Source of the DNA: Isochrysis galbana
Taxonomy: Eukaryota > Haptophyta > Isochrysidales > Isochrysidaceae
NCBI GenBank assembly: GCA_018136815.1
Contig: CM030942.1
Span: 2,317,171-2,381,170 of the forward strand
Reading direction: 5' to 3'
DNA: 64,000 nucleotides
A program made the position numbers and the translations under genes. Below the pieces are notes generated by a model. That model was given only the letters and a program-made list of their open reading frames with translations, did no database searches and was not told the DNA's origin. Numbering within the stretch: position 1 is the first letter of the stretch; each line of letters starts with the position of its first letter. This document shows positions 11,523 through 22,480 of this stretch, piece by piece.

Positions 11523-14385
11523 TAGCCCGGTCACTCACTCATTTTAACCACTATTTCCCACCTCCCCTGGGTGTCCAAGGATTCCTTAGGGTCCCCCCCT
11601 ACCTGCCCCGCCAACTCCCTCCCCACTCCGAACGACCCCCTCCCGCCCCACGAAGGGCAATGGCGTCGGTGAGGGACTCCCCTCCCTTCCCCCGCGCGTG
11701 GCGGGCTATTTTGGGAGATTGAGGCAGGCGCTCACGGGAGGGAATCAGAGTGGTGAATGTAGGGCGCATCACTAAAAGAAACGCGGAGCTTCCGCGACGT
11801 CCGATCGCCCGCGATCGGCAGAAGAGGGGATGGAGATGGTGGCCATGCAGAGCCCAGAGCTCTCGCGAGCAGGGTGGGGGGTCAAGGGTAGGTCGCACGC
11901 TGGTTCTTGAGGGTCGCACACACTCGTACTAACCCATCCTGGCCCCTCGCACCGCAGGAATGCCTCGATTCGATCCGGCCCGACGCCCAGGGCCACGGCC
12001 CCTATTGACGTCGACAAGCGCTCGATTGGACGCCTGGAGGTGCAGCTCTTCAAGTGGCCGTGCGGCGCGACGGGCCGGTCGCGACCCGGCTGTTCCGGGC
12101 CTGCCTGTAACCCCAAAAGCCTCCTGGCCCGGCCCCACGCGTTCGCGCCCAATGTTGATCCGAAATCTTGAGAGCTGGTGTGTGTCGTGTTCACGTCTCA
12201 CCTCCGCCTTCACCGCAAAGGTGTGCGCCGAGGCCGCTAGGTACATGAATTTGGCTCCTGGGGCGGAACCATTTCATGTGATGAGTGTTGACTTGCCCTA
12301 TGCAAGCTGAGGGGTAAGGAAGTGCCAGCGGCAAGCGCAGTCGCGTTCGAAGGTTGGGCACTCGGGCCCGTTCGGCCCGTAGCCCTGGTCTTGTTTTCGG
12401 TGTTGCACAGGGCCAACTTCGACGCGATGTGCGCGGGCGGCGGCGGCGATTGGCGTAGCTATTGGGGTGGCATCTTTCCAATTGATGCCTTTTGTGTCAT
12501 TCTATCTTAGTGGATGACCGAGAAAGCGCCGGCAGCGCGCCCGGTAGCGGTCGAAAGTTGGACACTCGGCCCGTTCGGCCGGGTGACGTTCGCGTAGTCG
12601 TCAGCGCCTCACACGGCCGACTATTTCGCGATGCGCGCGGGCGGCGGCGGCGATTGGCGTGGCTGCTCGGGCGGCATATTCGGATATGGTGCCTGGTAGG
12701 GCATTCTATCGTAGTGGATGACCGAGGAAGCGCCGGCAGCGCGCCCGGTAGCGGTCGAAAGTTGGACACTCGGCCCGTTCGGCCGGGTGACGTTGGCGTA
12801 GTCGTCGGCGCCACGCACGGCCGACTATTTCGCGATGCGCGCGGGCGGCGGCGGCAATTGGCGTGGCTGCTCGGGCGGCATATTCGGATATGGTGCCTGG
12901 TAGGGCATTCTATCGTAGTGGATGACCGAGGAAGCGCCGGCAGCGCGCCCGGTAGCGGTCGAAAGTTGGACACTCGGCCCGTTGGGCCAGGTGACGTTGG
13001 CGTAGTCGTCGGCGCCACGCACGGCCGACTACTTCGCGATGCGCGCGGGCGGCGGCGGCGATTGGCGTGGCTGCTCGGGCGGCATATTCGGATATGGTGC
13101 CTGGTAGGGCATTCTATCGTAGTGGATGACCGAGGAAGCGCCGGCAGCGCGCCCGGTAGCGGTCGAAAGTTGGACACTCGGCCCGTTCGGCCGGGTGACG
13201 TTCGCGTAGTCGTCGGCGCCACGCACGGCCGACTATTTCGCGATGCGCGCGGGCGGCGGCGGCGATTGGCGTGGCTGCTCGGGCGGCATATTCGGATATG
13301 GTGCCTGGTAGGGCATTCTATCGTAGTGGATGACCGAGAAAGCGCCGGCAGCGCGCCCGGTAGCGGTCGAAAGTTGGACACTCGGCCCGTTCGGCCAGGT
13401 GACGTTCGCGTAGTCGTCGGCGCCACGCACGGCCGACTACTTCGCGATGCGCGCGGGCGGCGGCGGCGATTGGCGTGGCTGCTCGGGCGGCATATTCGGA
13501 TATGGTGCCTGGTAGGGCATTCTATCGTGGTGGATGACCGAGAAAGCGCCGGCAGCGCGCCCGGTAGCGGTCGAAAGTTGGACACTCGGCCCGTTCGGCC
13601 GGGTGACGTTCGCGTAGTCGTCGGCGCCACGCACGGCCGACTATTTCGCGATGCGCGCGGGCGGCGGCGGCGATTGGCGTGGCTGCTCGGGCGGCATATT
13701 CGGATATGGTGCCTGGTAGGGCATTCTATCGTAGTGGATGACCGAGGAAGCGCCGGCAGCGCGCTCGGTAGAGGTGGGAAGTTGGGTGTTCGAACGCATC
13801 TTGGTACGTTACCGTTTAGGCGTTTTTTCGCCAATGCCGATATTCGACAAGATGTGCGAGGCTGGAGAGGGCAATTGGCTCGGCCACTAGAGCAGCATAT
13901 CTTGATTTAACGTTTTCTGCTGTCCTAGTTGAAATGGATGAAAGAAAAGACCATGCCGTCCGCCCGGTCGCGGTGCCAAATTAGCCGCTCTAGCCCTCGG
14001 TGACTAGTGGTTCACGTAAGCGTCTTGAGTTTTGTGATACTTTCGTACACATTGAAGCGCAAAATTATGAGTTTGACTTATGGTCCAGTGTGCAAAGAAC
14101 CACCCCTTGTAGACCCAGTGAGTTGGCGTCAAAATTTTCCTCGTCATTCCATGTTTGTGCCTCGCATGAAGGGCCTCACTAAAAATATACCGGAGGGGGG
14201 CCCGACTGTATTTCGCGCACCGTCTTCGAAGGCCTGAAATTCGGCATTCTTCGAAAAGTTCGCCGGGGAACCCCCAATTTTTTTTGCTGATCCATCCTAC
14301 CGGAACCTATAGGGAGCTTATTTAGCCCTTCATTTACCCATAATTGCTGGTGCCCTCCGCACCCCCATAGTGAGTGACCGGGCTA
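11523..14385. mobile_element. Non-autonomous TIR transposon, copy B (2863 bp)
   Basis: It has the same 17-bp inverted repeats as copy A and a different perfect 7-bp duplication, TTATTTC (11516-11522 and 14386-14392). The left and right arms are nearly identical to copy A. The length difference, 612 bp, is exactly three 204-bp units. Rejoining the flanks gives GTTTATTTCTCGAGAACTGC, which matches the retrotransposon terminal repeat at about 35250-35290 in reverse. Copy B therefore jumped into an older LTR-like sequence. Confidence 0.92.
12510..13733. repeat. 204-bp minisatellite, six full units (array B)
   Basis: Units start at 12510, 12714, 12918, 13122, 13326 and 13530, with a truncated unit from 13734. 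The consensus is the same as in array A. Most B units carry TAGGGCATTC at the unit junction, where many A units have TATGGGATTC, so the two arrays have homogenised partly independently. Confidence 0.95.
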
Positions 14386-14705
14386 TTATTTCTCGAGAAC
14401 TGCTCACGGCGCGAGCTGGAAGGGCCGTTCTCCTTTTTTGACGAGAGGTTCCCCCCCCCCCCCGGTGCTTTTTCCCGGAGAGTCGGCCGGCGTCGTTCGG
14501 TCCGCCTCAATGGGTTTTCCCTCATTTTAACTTGTGGGGAGTTAGAATGGGAGCCGGGGGCTTGCGAGGGGGGAGATGTGGAGGGGTGCATAGGTGTATG
14601 TATCTGTGGCAACAACACGCGCCAAGGTGTACGGGCAGGTGCGCTGAGGGTTGTCGTGTTAGTACCGGGCTAGTGAGAGTAGTGGTACTAATGCTCAGTT
14701 AGATT
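14386..14705 (+). repeat. LTR-like retrotransposon end, interrupted by copy B
   Basis: It matches 34900-35290 in reverse orientation. Shared blocks include CTCGAGAACTGC, the poly-C plus CCGGGAA segment, CTTGTGGGGAG, GGGAGCCGGGGGCTTGCGAGGGG and GTTAGTACCGGGCTAGTGAGAGTAGTGGTACTAA. Shorter relatives of its end occur at 62463-62530 and 62895-62975, one of them just upstream of a gag-like start. That supports its reading as a long terminal repeat. A gag-protease relic follows directly. Confidence 0.6.
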
Positions 14706-14712
14706 ATTATTA

Positions 14713-16170
14713 TTGTCCGCGTTAGAGCTACTCGCTTGCGCGCGGCGCAGCCTATTGGACCGGCCTTCACTTAGCTCAACCGAGGCTACCGCCTACGAGC
14801 CGTGGTCGGCTCTTCATCGTTATGAGAGGGGGAGGGAAACTAGTGAAGTTTCTTCCGACCCCGTTGTTTCCCGTCCAGCTACTCCCGAGTCAGACAACCA
14901 CGAGGACCAAAAAGAAACCCACGATAACCACGACAACGACACGCCACTCTACGCCTCCGAGTCTACTCTCCACGACCCATTCTCTCTATGGACCGCCCCG
15001 CCTCCGGCACGCGCGAGCTCGCCGCGTCCGACGACGCCGACGACTCTCCGGAAGCGGCGCCAACAATGGCAAGCATTCGGAGTGAACGGGGACCAGAAAT
15101 GGTCCAACGTCACGCTCGAAACCGCTGACGAAATAAGAGCGCAAGCTCTAGCCGGACGAGGCGCCGACGAGGAATCCGACCTCGCCGCTGCCGTCCGAGC
15201 GCCGATCGAGTTCGTGGAAGCCAAAGGCATCCGCGCCGAAGAGCTAGCCTCATTAGTTCGAAGACCCAAGACAGAAGCCCAAGCTCGTCTCGAGAAAGAC
15301 TGGGAAAAGATGTCCGACCACCCGAGGCACCCCACCGACAAGAGAGGCCTGGGATACACTAGTCCCAAACTATCACCCTGCACCGCTACCAACGAGGACG
15401 ACGCCTCTAGACCCTCTGCCACGATAGCGGCAGTCGGATTACCCGAAGAGACGACGATCACCATGACGACGAATTCACCCGAGCAACCACGCTGTCGACC
15501 AACCCCGTCCCCGTCCGACACCATCGCACACGTGACCGCGCACCGACCGGATAGCGTCGTGGATACCCTACCATCTGCCTACCCAAGGCATTGCCTATAT
15601 GTTCGAGACCTGATGGTCTGCCGCTCCGGCGAGGCTACCGGCAAAGAAGGAGTAATCTTGGCCGACTCCGCTCTCACGGTCAACAGCACCCTCGCTGACA
15701 CCGGAGCTGGCCCGTCGGTCGTGACCACTTCCCTCTTGTCCAGCCTACCCAACGACGCATGCGTCGAGCGGCTGCCGCAAGCCGTAGTGACACCGCTCCA
15801 TGGCCCAGACGGCCTACCTCTTATCACGCGAGGCAAGGCTCGGATCGTTTTCTCCGTCGGTGGATTTCTCTTTCGTCATACGTTCATGGTGATTGAAGGC
15901 AACCCGATGCTGCTGCTCGGGAACGACTTCTTAGCCACGCACGCCGCTTCGATTCAGCTCGCCTCCGACAGCGCGGACGGCTCTATCACCCTCGGTGCTC
16001 CATCCACGGTGGCTCCTCTTGAGGTTAATGGCAGTCCAAGCCCCGACGCTCCGCCGATCTTTCGCGTCTCGACGTCACCGATAGCGGTGGTCGTCAGCAG
16101 AGGAAGGCGGGCAGGCGGGCTTGAGCGAGGCCAAAGTGCTGCGGGTGGCTGGAGGAAAGTGCGCTTTTAG
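14713..16170 (+). pseudogene. Gag-protease fragment of a Ty3/gypsy-type retrotransposon
   Basis: This is an open stretch of 485 codons with no ATG near its 5' end. The C-terminal half holds a retropepsin-like domain: the catalytic ADTGAGPSVV motif, and later a LLLGNDFL segment matching the conserved hydrophobic-G motif. The N-terminal half is hydrophilic and Gag-like. No reverse transcriptase, RNase H or integrase follows; the frame ends at 16170 in unrelated sequence. It appears to be a truncated polyprotein, joined at its 5' side to the LTR-like sequence at 14386-14705. A domesticated protease is possible but less likely, given the lack of a start codon. Confidence 0.7.
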
Positions 16171-17850
16171 AGTGGTTTTGTGTCCGCGTAGCGTTTTCGT
16201 ACATAACGTTAATGTGCGTCGTGAACCCAAGGCCTAGCTATGGCTAGGTGGTGTGCAAAGCATTTGTTCTTGTTGGGGTTTTGTTCTTGTGTCGGTTACG
16301 TGATCGGCGGTTGAGTCGTTTGAACGGACAACGGACCGTGCAAGGGTAGAGACCCCTAAGAGACAAGTAACAAGACAGCTTTCGCCACTCAATCAACGAG
16401 TCGTACACTCCGCCCCACCCCAATGTGACTGAAATCTAGTTGGAATTTTGTGATGGGGTTTATGCGGATCAACTTTTTTATGGGGAAGGTATCTCCAAAC
16501 GAACCCATCTCCAACGAGAAGCATTTGCATGCACGCTAGTTCATCACGATCGGTGTCCGTATGGTTGGTGGCTTTTCCATGCGGTGGAGGTGATGGCGAT
16601 TGAACGCGTTTCTATGCTGTGGGTGATTGATGGTGATTGAGCGCTTCTCGCCTTTGTGATTGTGATTGTACGCGTTCCCATGCTTGTGGGCGATGGTGAT
16701 TGGGCGCTTATCGCCTTTGAATAGGGTGATGGAACGGGTTTGGTGCGTGTTCTTACATAACGTCAACGTGACCTTATAGCGTGGGGGGTCGCATCTTTTC
16801 TTCATACAACTTACGCGAGACTGACAACACCCTCTTCACCAATGTAGTTACATCTAGTTACATCGTTCTTGAAATCGTTTATTTATCATACTCGTATTCA
16901 AATCATGTTCATTTGGATTAACAATGTTATTCATCTGATGTTGGAACCCCTCTTTATCGGCGAGTGGGTTGGATAGCTACCCTCATGATCCCCACGATCT
17001 TCCGCGATTGAACGCTTTTCCATGTGTAGGCTGATGGTGATTGAACGCTTTTCCATGCGGTGGGGGTGATGGCGATTGAACGCGTTCCACGTGTAGGCTG
17101 ATGGTGATTGAACGCTTTTCTATGCTGTGGGTGATGGTGATTGAGCGCTTCTCGCCTTCGCTTGGTTTCGTATTCCCGCTAAAACACCCATAAGTTTTGT
17201 GTGAGTTTCGAGCCGGCTCGCCTCTAGGGGAGTTTTGTAATAAGTTTTGCGAAACTCTTACCAGGCCCTACGTGGGGGTGGGGGGCTGGGGGGCTGGGGG
17301 GCTGTCTGCTGTCTGAGTGTGGAGGTGGATGGAGGGAGGGGCGCTCCGGCTAGCGCAGGTAAATGGCTAGTGAAGAGCTGGGTGGCATAAAGGGGGAAGG
17401 GTGCTTGCGCTTGCCGCGGCAGGGAGTCCTGTCTTGAGTGAGCGCTAGGCCCGTTCCTTTGCCGCGCCGCGACCCCTAAAAATTTGCTAAAAATACTGCT
17501 AAATAAATATGGCATATGGCTGGCTGAAAACTGCCGCATCACGCAGGCCGCTCCGTTCTTGCAGCTTGCAGCACCACACGCACAAGATAAGGAGGCATGA
17601 AAGTGTAAACCGAGAGGAGAAAGTAGGCCCCGCGCCGCCAATTGCGAATGCCGTAGCTACAAGAAGAGTAGAGTGCCCTACAACGTGATTTGTGCACAGC
17701 CTAAGCTAGATGTAAGATCTCAGACACTAAAGGAGGTGCTTGAGGCGTGCCTCGTCCAAGATTGAGTGAAGGCCTAAAACCAAATCGCAAAGAATTCCAC
17801 GATCGTAGTGATCACCTCTCTGCCCATGCGGGCTAATATTCAGAACATGG
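16171..17850. repeat. Intergenic DNA with a degenerate GATGGTGATTGAACGC minisatellite
   Basis: Variants of GGTGATGGCGATTGAACGC and GAGCGCTTCTCGCCTT recur irregularly between about 16580-16740 and 17005-17165, roughly every 40 bp. A short GGGGCTGG repeat sits near 17280-17305. No gene is supported. The 16171-16440 part may be retrotransposon-derived but shows no recognisable motif. Confidence 0.6.
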
Positions 17851-17853
17851 GGC

Positions 17854-19078
17854 TCAAATGGTGACCGTAGAGGCCTCTCCGGCATCGGGAACTAGCTTCG
17901 AGTACTCCGTGTCACCAACGCCCTTAGTCTTGCGCAGTTCGTACCACTGCTTGGACGAGTCGCGCTTCACTAGAACCACAATGAGCTTCCCCTGTCGCGG
18001 CTTGAGTGAGCATTTCGACGGCTCAATCTCCTCGTGCGTGATAGGCACATGCAAGCGCAGCAACCTCGTGTCCATTTTTACCTGAGGCAAAGTTTTCAAG
18101 GTTCAGCATGAACAATACTAGGGCTCAAATTGGACCAACATTGTGGTGCTCATGTACTCATTGCTAGTCATGGATTTTCTCACCCTTAAGTCGAAGGATC
18201 GCTCGCGGAAGTCGCAGCTGATCGAGCCCACAGGCAGACTTGAGGCGCCCGGGAGTGGGATGTGGACTTTGACGACGTCATCGTCATCCATGAAGGAGAA
18301 CGTCGAGATTGTTGCCTCCGTTGGCGCAACCTCAAGCTTCGTGACTGCTTTCCGCTCTGGCATTTGGACCTTCAGGTGTGCGGAGGGCGAAGAACAATCG
18401 AAATCGCGGGAGGGATAAGGTATAGCACGTGCAATGACGTGACACCTTCTGTAGTGGGCCGTGTGCCCATGCTGACAAGCAGGTGACTTGTGCTGCAGTC
18501 TTGGGGATAGCATATCCTGCGGACAGCGTGCGTACCGGAGGACGCGATGGATCCCCCGCCTTGCCCACAGAGTAGTAGTACGAATGTTCACCCATTTTGG
18601 CTTGGCTCGCCGCAATAGCCGACCCCTCCTTGGCTGTGACTGGTGGCACTGTTCGTGAGACGGAGGCACTGGGAGATGCTTCTGCGGACGTATCTACCAA
18701 TGTTGGGAGAGCACTGGAGGAGATGAAGAAGTCAGCACCGTTGCGCAAACCGCAAGGCAAGAGAGCATTCCCGTCGAATTGCTTGCCGTGCCCATCGCTC
18801 AGCTGCATCTCGCTCGCGACAAGCCTTGCGCCCGTCGACTGGCAGTAGGCTTGCGCGAACGTGGCGAGCGCAGCATGGACTGACAATGGGGTGTCGCCCA
18901 CCACGAGCCTGCGGCAGGGGCAGAGTAAACATCGCGAATCAGCCAAGCGAGTAGGAGCCGCGAATCAGCCAGGAGGATCGTCGTGCCCCTCTAGGACAGG
19001 CGGAGCTTCGCACTTGAGTGTGAACTCAGGGGGCGCCTGCTCGTAGTGGAGGTAGATGGTACTCCCTGGCTTGGGCAT
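17854..19078 (-). CDS. CS-domain (CacyBP/p23-type) protein with an N-terminal beta-grasp-like region
   Basis: Proposed exons are 19014-19078, 18488-18908, 18136-18369 and 17854-18081, giving about 315 aa. The C-terminal third is a CS domain: FSFMDDDDVVKVHIPLPG, then RERSFDLRV (a signature shared with calcyclin-binding protein), then HEEIEPSKC and KQWYELRK. CS proteins usually act as HSP90 or ubiquitin-ligase adaptors. Splicing exon 1 with its GTGCGA donor gives EFTLKLVVGDTPLSVHAALA, which looks like the start of a ubiquitin-like fold. That assignment is inference. The exon 2 donor is ambiguous: 18487 (GTCACC) or 18445 (GTGTCA) both keep frame and differ by 14 codons. The last intron (54 nt) is required because of an in-frame stop. 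A GA/CT tract lies just upstream. Confidence 0.62.
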
Positions 19079-19129
19079 GGGAGAGTAACTGGCCGTCCGC
19101 TTCGAAAGCAGCTGAAGGGGAGAGACAGA

Positions 19130-19380
19130 GTGACGAGAGAGAGAGAGAGAGAGGGCGGGAGGGAGAGAGGGAGAGAGGGAGAGGGAGAGAGAGAGGGAGA
19201 GGGAGAGAGAGAGAGAGGGAGAGACAGAGAGAGAGGGAGGGAGGGAGGGAGGGAGAGGGAGTGGGAGAGCGGGTTTCCGCAGCGTGGGGAATCCGCTGCC
19301 GTGTGGGGTGGCGAGGTGCACAGAAGGAGAGGGAGAGAGGAGTGGGAAGGAGGAGGAAGGGAAAATATATGAGAGAGAAA
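19130..19380. repeat. GA-rich tract upstream of the CS-domain gene
   Basis: The plus strand is nearly pure GAGAGGGA repeats at about 19135-19270, then GA-rich to 19380. It starts about 55 bp upstream of the CS-domain start codon and is CT-rich on that gene's coding strand. Confidence 0.85.
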
Positions 19381-19399
19381 GAGCAATACGAGAGTTGTG

Positions 19400-20340
19400 T
19401 TAGTTTTTTTCTCTCTCGGAAGATGAGATCATAGTAGGGATGATAGAGGAGACGAGAAAGCCGAAGAGGGGAGCAAACGACGGAGAGAAAACAGAGAGAA
19501 ATTTTTTTGTAAAACGAAAATGGTGGCATGTCTCTATTTTCGACCATCCGGACAACCTACGGCCTACGGCAGGTGGGGTGGCGAGGTATCTCTGCGAATG
19601 TGGGGTGGCGCGAGCGGCCGCCGGCTGGTTGTTCCCCTTTCCCCTGCCCGTGCTCACCATGTATGGCATGGGGTAGGACCCAGACGGGCTGCGGGAATCA
19701 TCCGGTCCGATCCTCGATGCCTGCGCCGAACCTAGTTGGGAGATACGTATTCACTATTCACCGTATTTGGCCGAAGGCCAAATACACACCGTATTTGCCG
19801 TATTTGTATTTGAAACCCCCTCCATGTGCCCCTCCGTATTTGGACGGTGGCGCGCGCCCGCGCCCACACACGCGCGCCCGCGCGGCTAGCAGCGGCCCAC
19901 TGCGGGTTGCTCATGTCATCCTCAGCAATAATCAATGAGGACGATGCAATCCCACGCAGGGTGTGTGCGCTTGGCAGCGGCGGAGCGCTTACGCCCTTGC
20001 AACAAGGGCTGGCTCAGGCCGGTGGGGCGGGTGGGGAGGAAGCCAAAGAGGTTGTTCCCTGCCCCACTTGGCTCGCTCCCTCGCGCCACCACCTCTTCCT
20101 CCTCCTCTCCCCCTCGTCCTCTGCAGCTCGGCGGCCGCGCTGCGCTCCATCGAGAAGCGCCGCCCACTGCATCGGCGCCGCGGTGCATGCCGCAGCCGCC
20201 TCCTCGCCGTCCGTTCCGCGGGCGCTCACGATCGATCTCCAGCGCCGCCTGCTGCGCCATGGATCGAGAGGCTCGGTTGGGATTGGGGTTGGGCGCGCCG
20301 ATGCGCCGGTGCGCCGGCTTTAATTAAGAGTTAGAGTGAG
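19400..20340. other. GC-rich intergenic DNA, no supported gene
   Basis: Several overlapping open frames are low-complexity or Ala/Arg/Pro-rich. A minus-strand stretch around 20010-19925 (KRTHPAWDCIVLID) could be a decayed zinc-finger start of a hAT-type transposase, but this is weak. Repeats of CGTATTTG occur near 19750-19850. Confidence 0.3.
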
Positions 20341-20761
20341 AACATCGCATATTTTCGAAATATTTGGGCCGAGTCCTGCATATGAACGACATATTTTGAA
20401 ACAAATTTAGGCAACCTTTTCTACATTTTTCATATTTCTGCCTAGCCCTTTTGTACATCTAGACGGCTTGCCTTCATCTGGTCTCCTTTCCCTCAGGGTT
20501 TCTTCCCCTCCCGTGGGGACTCTCACCCTACCATGAGCCCCCCCCCGCGAGCACCACCCCTGAATAACCTGTTAACAACCACGAAAAAACCCAACCTGTT
20601 AATGTAATGACCTTGAAAAAACTACAAACTACTAATGGGTTTCCAGAAAACTCGCCTGTTAATGGTCTGCCCTAGCCTTGACGCCGAGCACGGCGTAGCC
20701 CGTCCCCTTGTGCGCGACCCGCCACACGGCGCGGCGTGTGGTGCGGGTGGCCTAGAGCTAG
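20341..20761. other. AT-richer transposon debris
   Basis: No gene is seen. TTAACCTGTTAATG-like repeats and the block CCCTAGCCTTGA (20670-20681) recur at the edge of the hAT relic at 24655-24675, so this is probably the end of a related non-autonomous element. Confidence 0.35.
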
Positions 20762-20911
20762 ATAGACCCCAAGAAAATCGAGGCGGTGCGCTCAATTGAC
20801 CCGTGTCACATTAATTCGCTCGAGAAGGTCCGCTCGTTCCTCGGGCTGTGCTCGTACTACCGCCGTTTCATCAAAGGCTTCGCGCATATTGCGGCTGTCT
20901 ACCACCAGTAA
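20762..20911 (+). pseudogene. Reverse transcriptase fragment, Ty3/gypsy type
   Basis: About 49 codons read EKVRSFLGLCSYYRRFIKGF followed by AHIAA. This is the conserved segment downstream of the gypsy RT catalytic core. It ends in a stop at 20909-20911 and runs straight into a gag leader. Only a broken fragment remains. Confidence 0.85.
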
Positions 20912-20919
20912 GAGGCAGT

Positions 20920-21428
20920 AGGGAAGTCACCGCCTCGTCCCTCGTTCTCAACACCACCTCAATACCAAACCTCACCAATCCCCCAGCCTCAGCCTATCCA
21001 ACCCGATCTGCCCAGCCATGTCCGCTCCGTCGTCGCGCTCGCCCTCGCCCAAGCCCGTCCTCCCGCCTTTCTCTGCTGAGGAGGTGGTCCAGCCCGTCAT
21101 TGGCCACCCCCCAACTTCCGCCGCGCCTCTCGCCGCTTCCCTTCCGTCCCTTTTGTTCCCATCTGAGGCAGTGGTAACCTCGGATCCGTCACTCGTGCAG
21201 CCTCCTCAGGGAGTTGTTGATCCCCCCCGGGTTGACCCCAGCCGGCGGCGGCGGACTGATGCTGTCCAATGCTTCCGCCATAGCCTGCATGGCAGATTTA
21301 GAATTGGCATATGGCGGAAAGAGAGGTGTTATGAATTTTTAAAGTTCTCGTCCATCTTTCTTATGATCCATTGCAATCGCTTACGTACTACTACTACTAC
21401 ACATCCTCAGGCGTCATTCCATTTATAG
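20920..21428 (+). pseudogene. Retrotransposon gag leader and gag N-terminus remnant
   Basis: The leader (CTCGTCCCTCGTTCTCAACAC) and a start at 21018 reading MSAPSSRSPSPKPVLP match 62820-62620 on the minus strand (MPAPSSHSPSPKPVLL). Two copies with a common start support the N-terminus of a Gag-like protein. Both frames soon become unlike each other and end. The copy here degenerates after about 85 codons. Confidence 0.6.
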
Positions 21429-22480
21429 GCATGGTTGAGCACTGTGAGGTGGGTGCCTTTGCTCAAATACTAGAAGATTTTTTTTGTGCCGGCGCATCGC
21501 GTATTTGGAAACGAGGGGTACCAAATGAAGGCAAACGACCTCTTTTTTGCTTTTTGTTGCGCGTGATTGTGCATTGTATGTTGTATGAGTAAGGCACAGG
21601 CAAGGAAGAGAGGCAGCGAGGCGAGAGGCGGCAACAGGGAGCCGGGAGGGGGGGGGGGGAGGAGAGAGGAGAGGAATTAACGGGGCAGACGGGGGGGGGG
21701 GGTTTGGGGTTGCCCTTCAACTTGAAGTTATACCCTGTTTATGGGCGGGTATCGGTCGCAAAAGACCCGAATAACCTGCGGAGGTCGCAGCCGCTCATAT
21801 TAGCCACAGACTAGGAATATAGGTCTTGGCACAGCATTCAAATCTCCTGTAACATATCCACAAAATATCCATCAAGTTACAAAAGTTACCCAAATATTCA
21901 GAATAATGTCCAGTGCCAGTGCCGAGCCCGTGGCCACAACATTTTTGCGCATCTCCACACCATCGCCCTCATGATAAAAGAACAAGTGTTCTTGTCAGGT
22001 GAAAGTGCACACACGTTCATGTGTGTAGCGGCATAGTGAGCGTGTCTGGGTGTATCCATCAAACTCATATTTAGGCCATGATAATCTGTCAAGATTGTGC
22101 GCGCCGAGTCGAGCACTCGAGAGTGGAAGCGTTTCGGCCATGGCGCACTGGTATCCATGCTCGGTGCAGCTTGCTCTCAAGGAGTGCTCACCCACATTGG
22201 TGACGAGGATCATCGACACCGAAAGCACAAAACTGCATGTCGACAGCACATGTCTCATGTGCTTCAATGCGAGGGCGCGATTCTTCCAACTTCTCATGCA
22301 TGCATGCCTCTTCCACAAGAGTAGGCGGGAGATATGGCCCCCAAGTACGGCCCAATGCTCAGTACTCGCACAGACCACGTGTATGCAGCTAGTGATGCAT
22401 CACCGTGGGAAGAGAACACAGTCTCAATACAACGAACATCATTTTCGTGGAGACGTCTGGAAGAAATTTACATGTGAACA
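21429..22480. other. Intergenic DNA with homopolymer G tracts
   Basis: It contains G runs near 21645 and 21695 and AT-richer sequence beyond. The part nearest 22480 is presumably the 3' untranslated region and flank of the NF-YB-type gene. No coding region could be supported. Confidence 0.4.

Noticed and set aside
18965..19547. Minus-strand Ser/Leu/Pro-rich frames up to 173 codons
   Set aside because: They are produced by the GA tract; only the small exon at 19014-19078 is coding-like.
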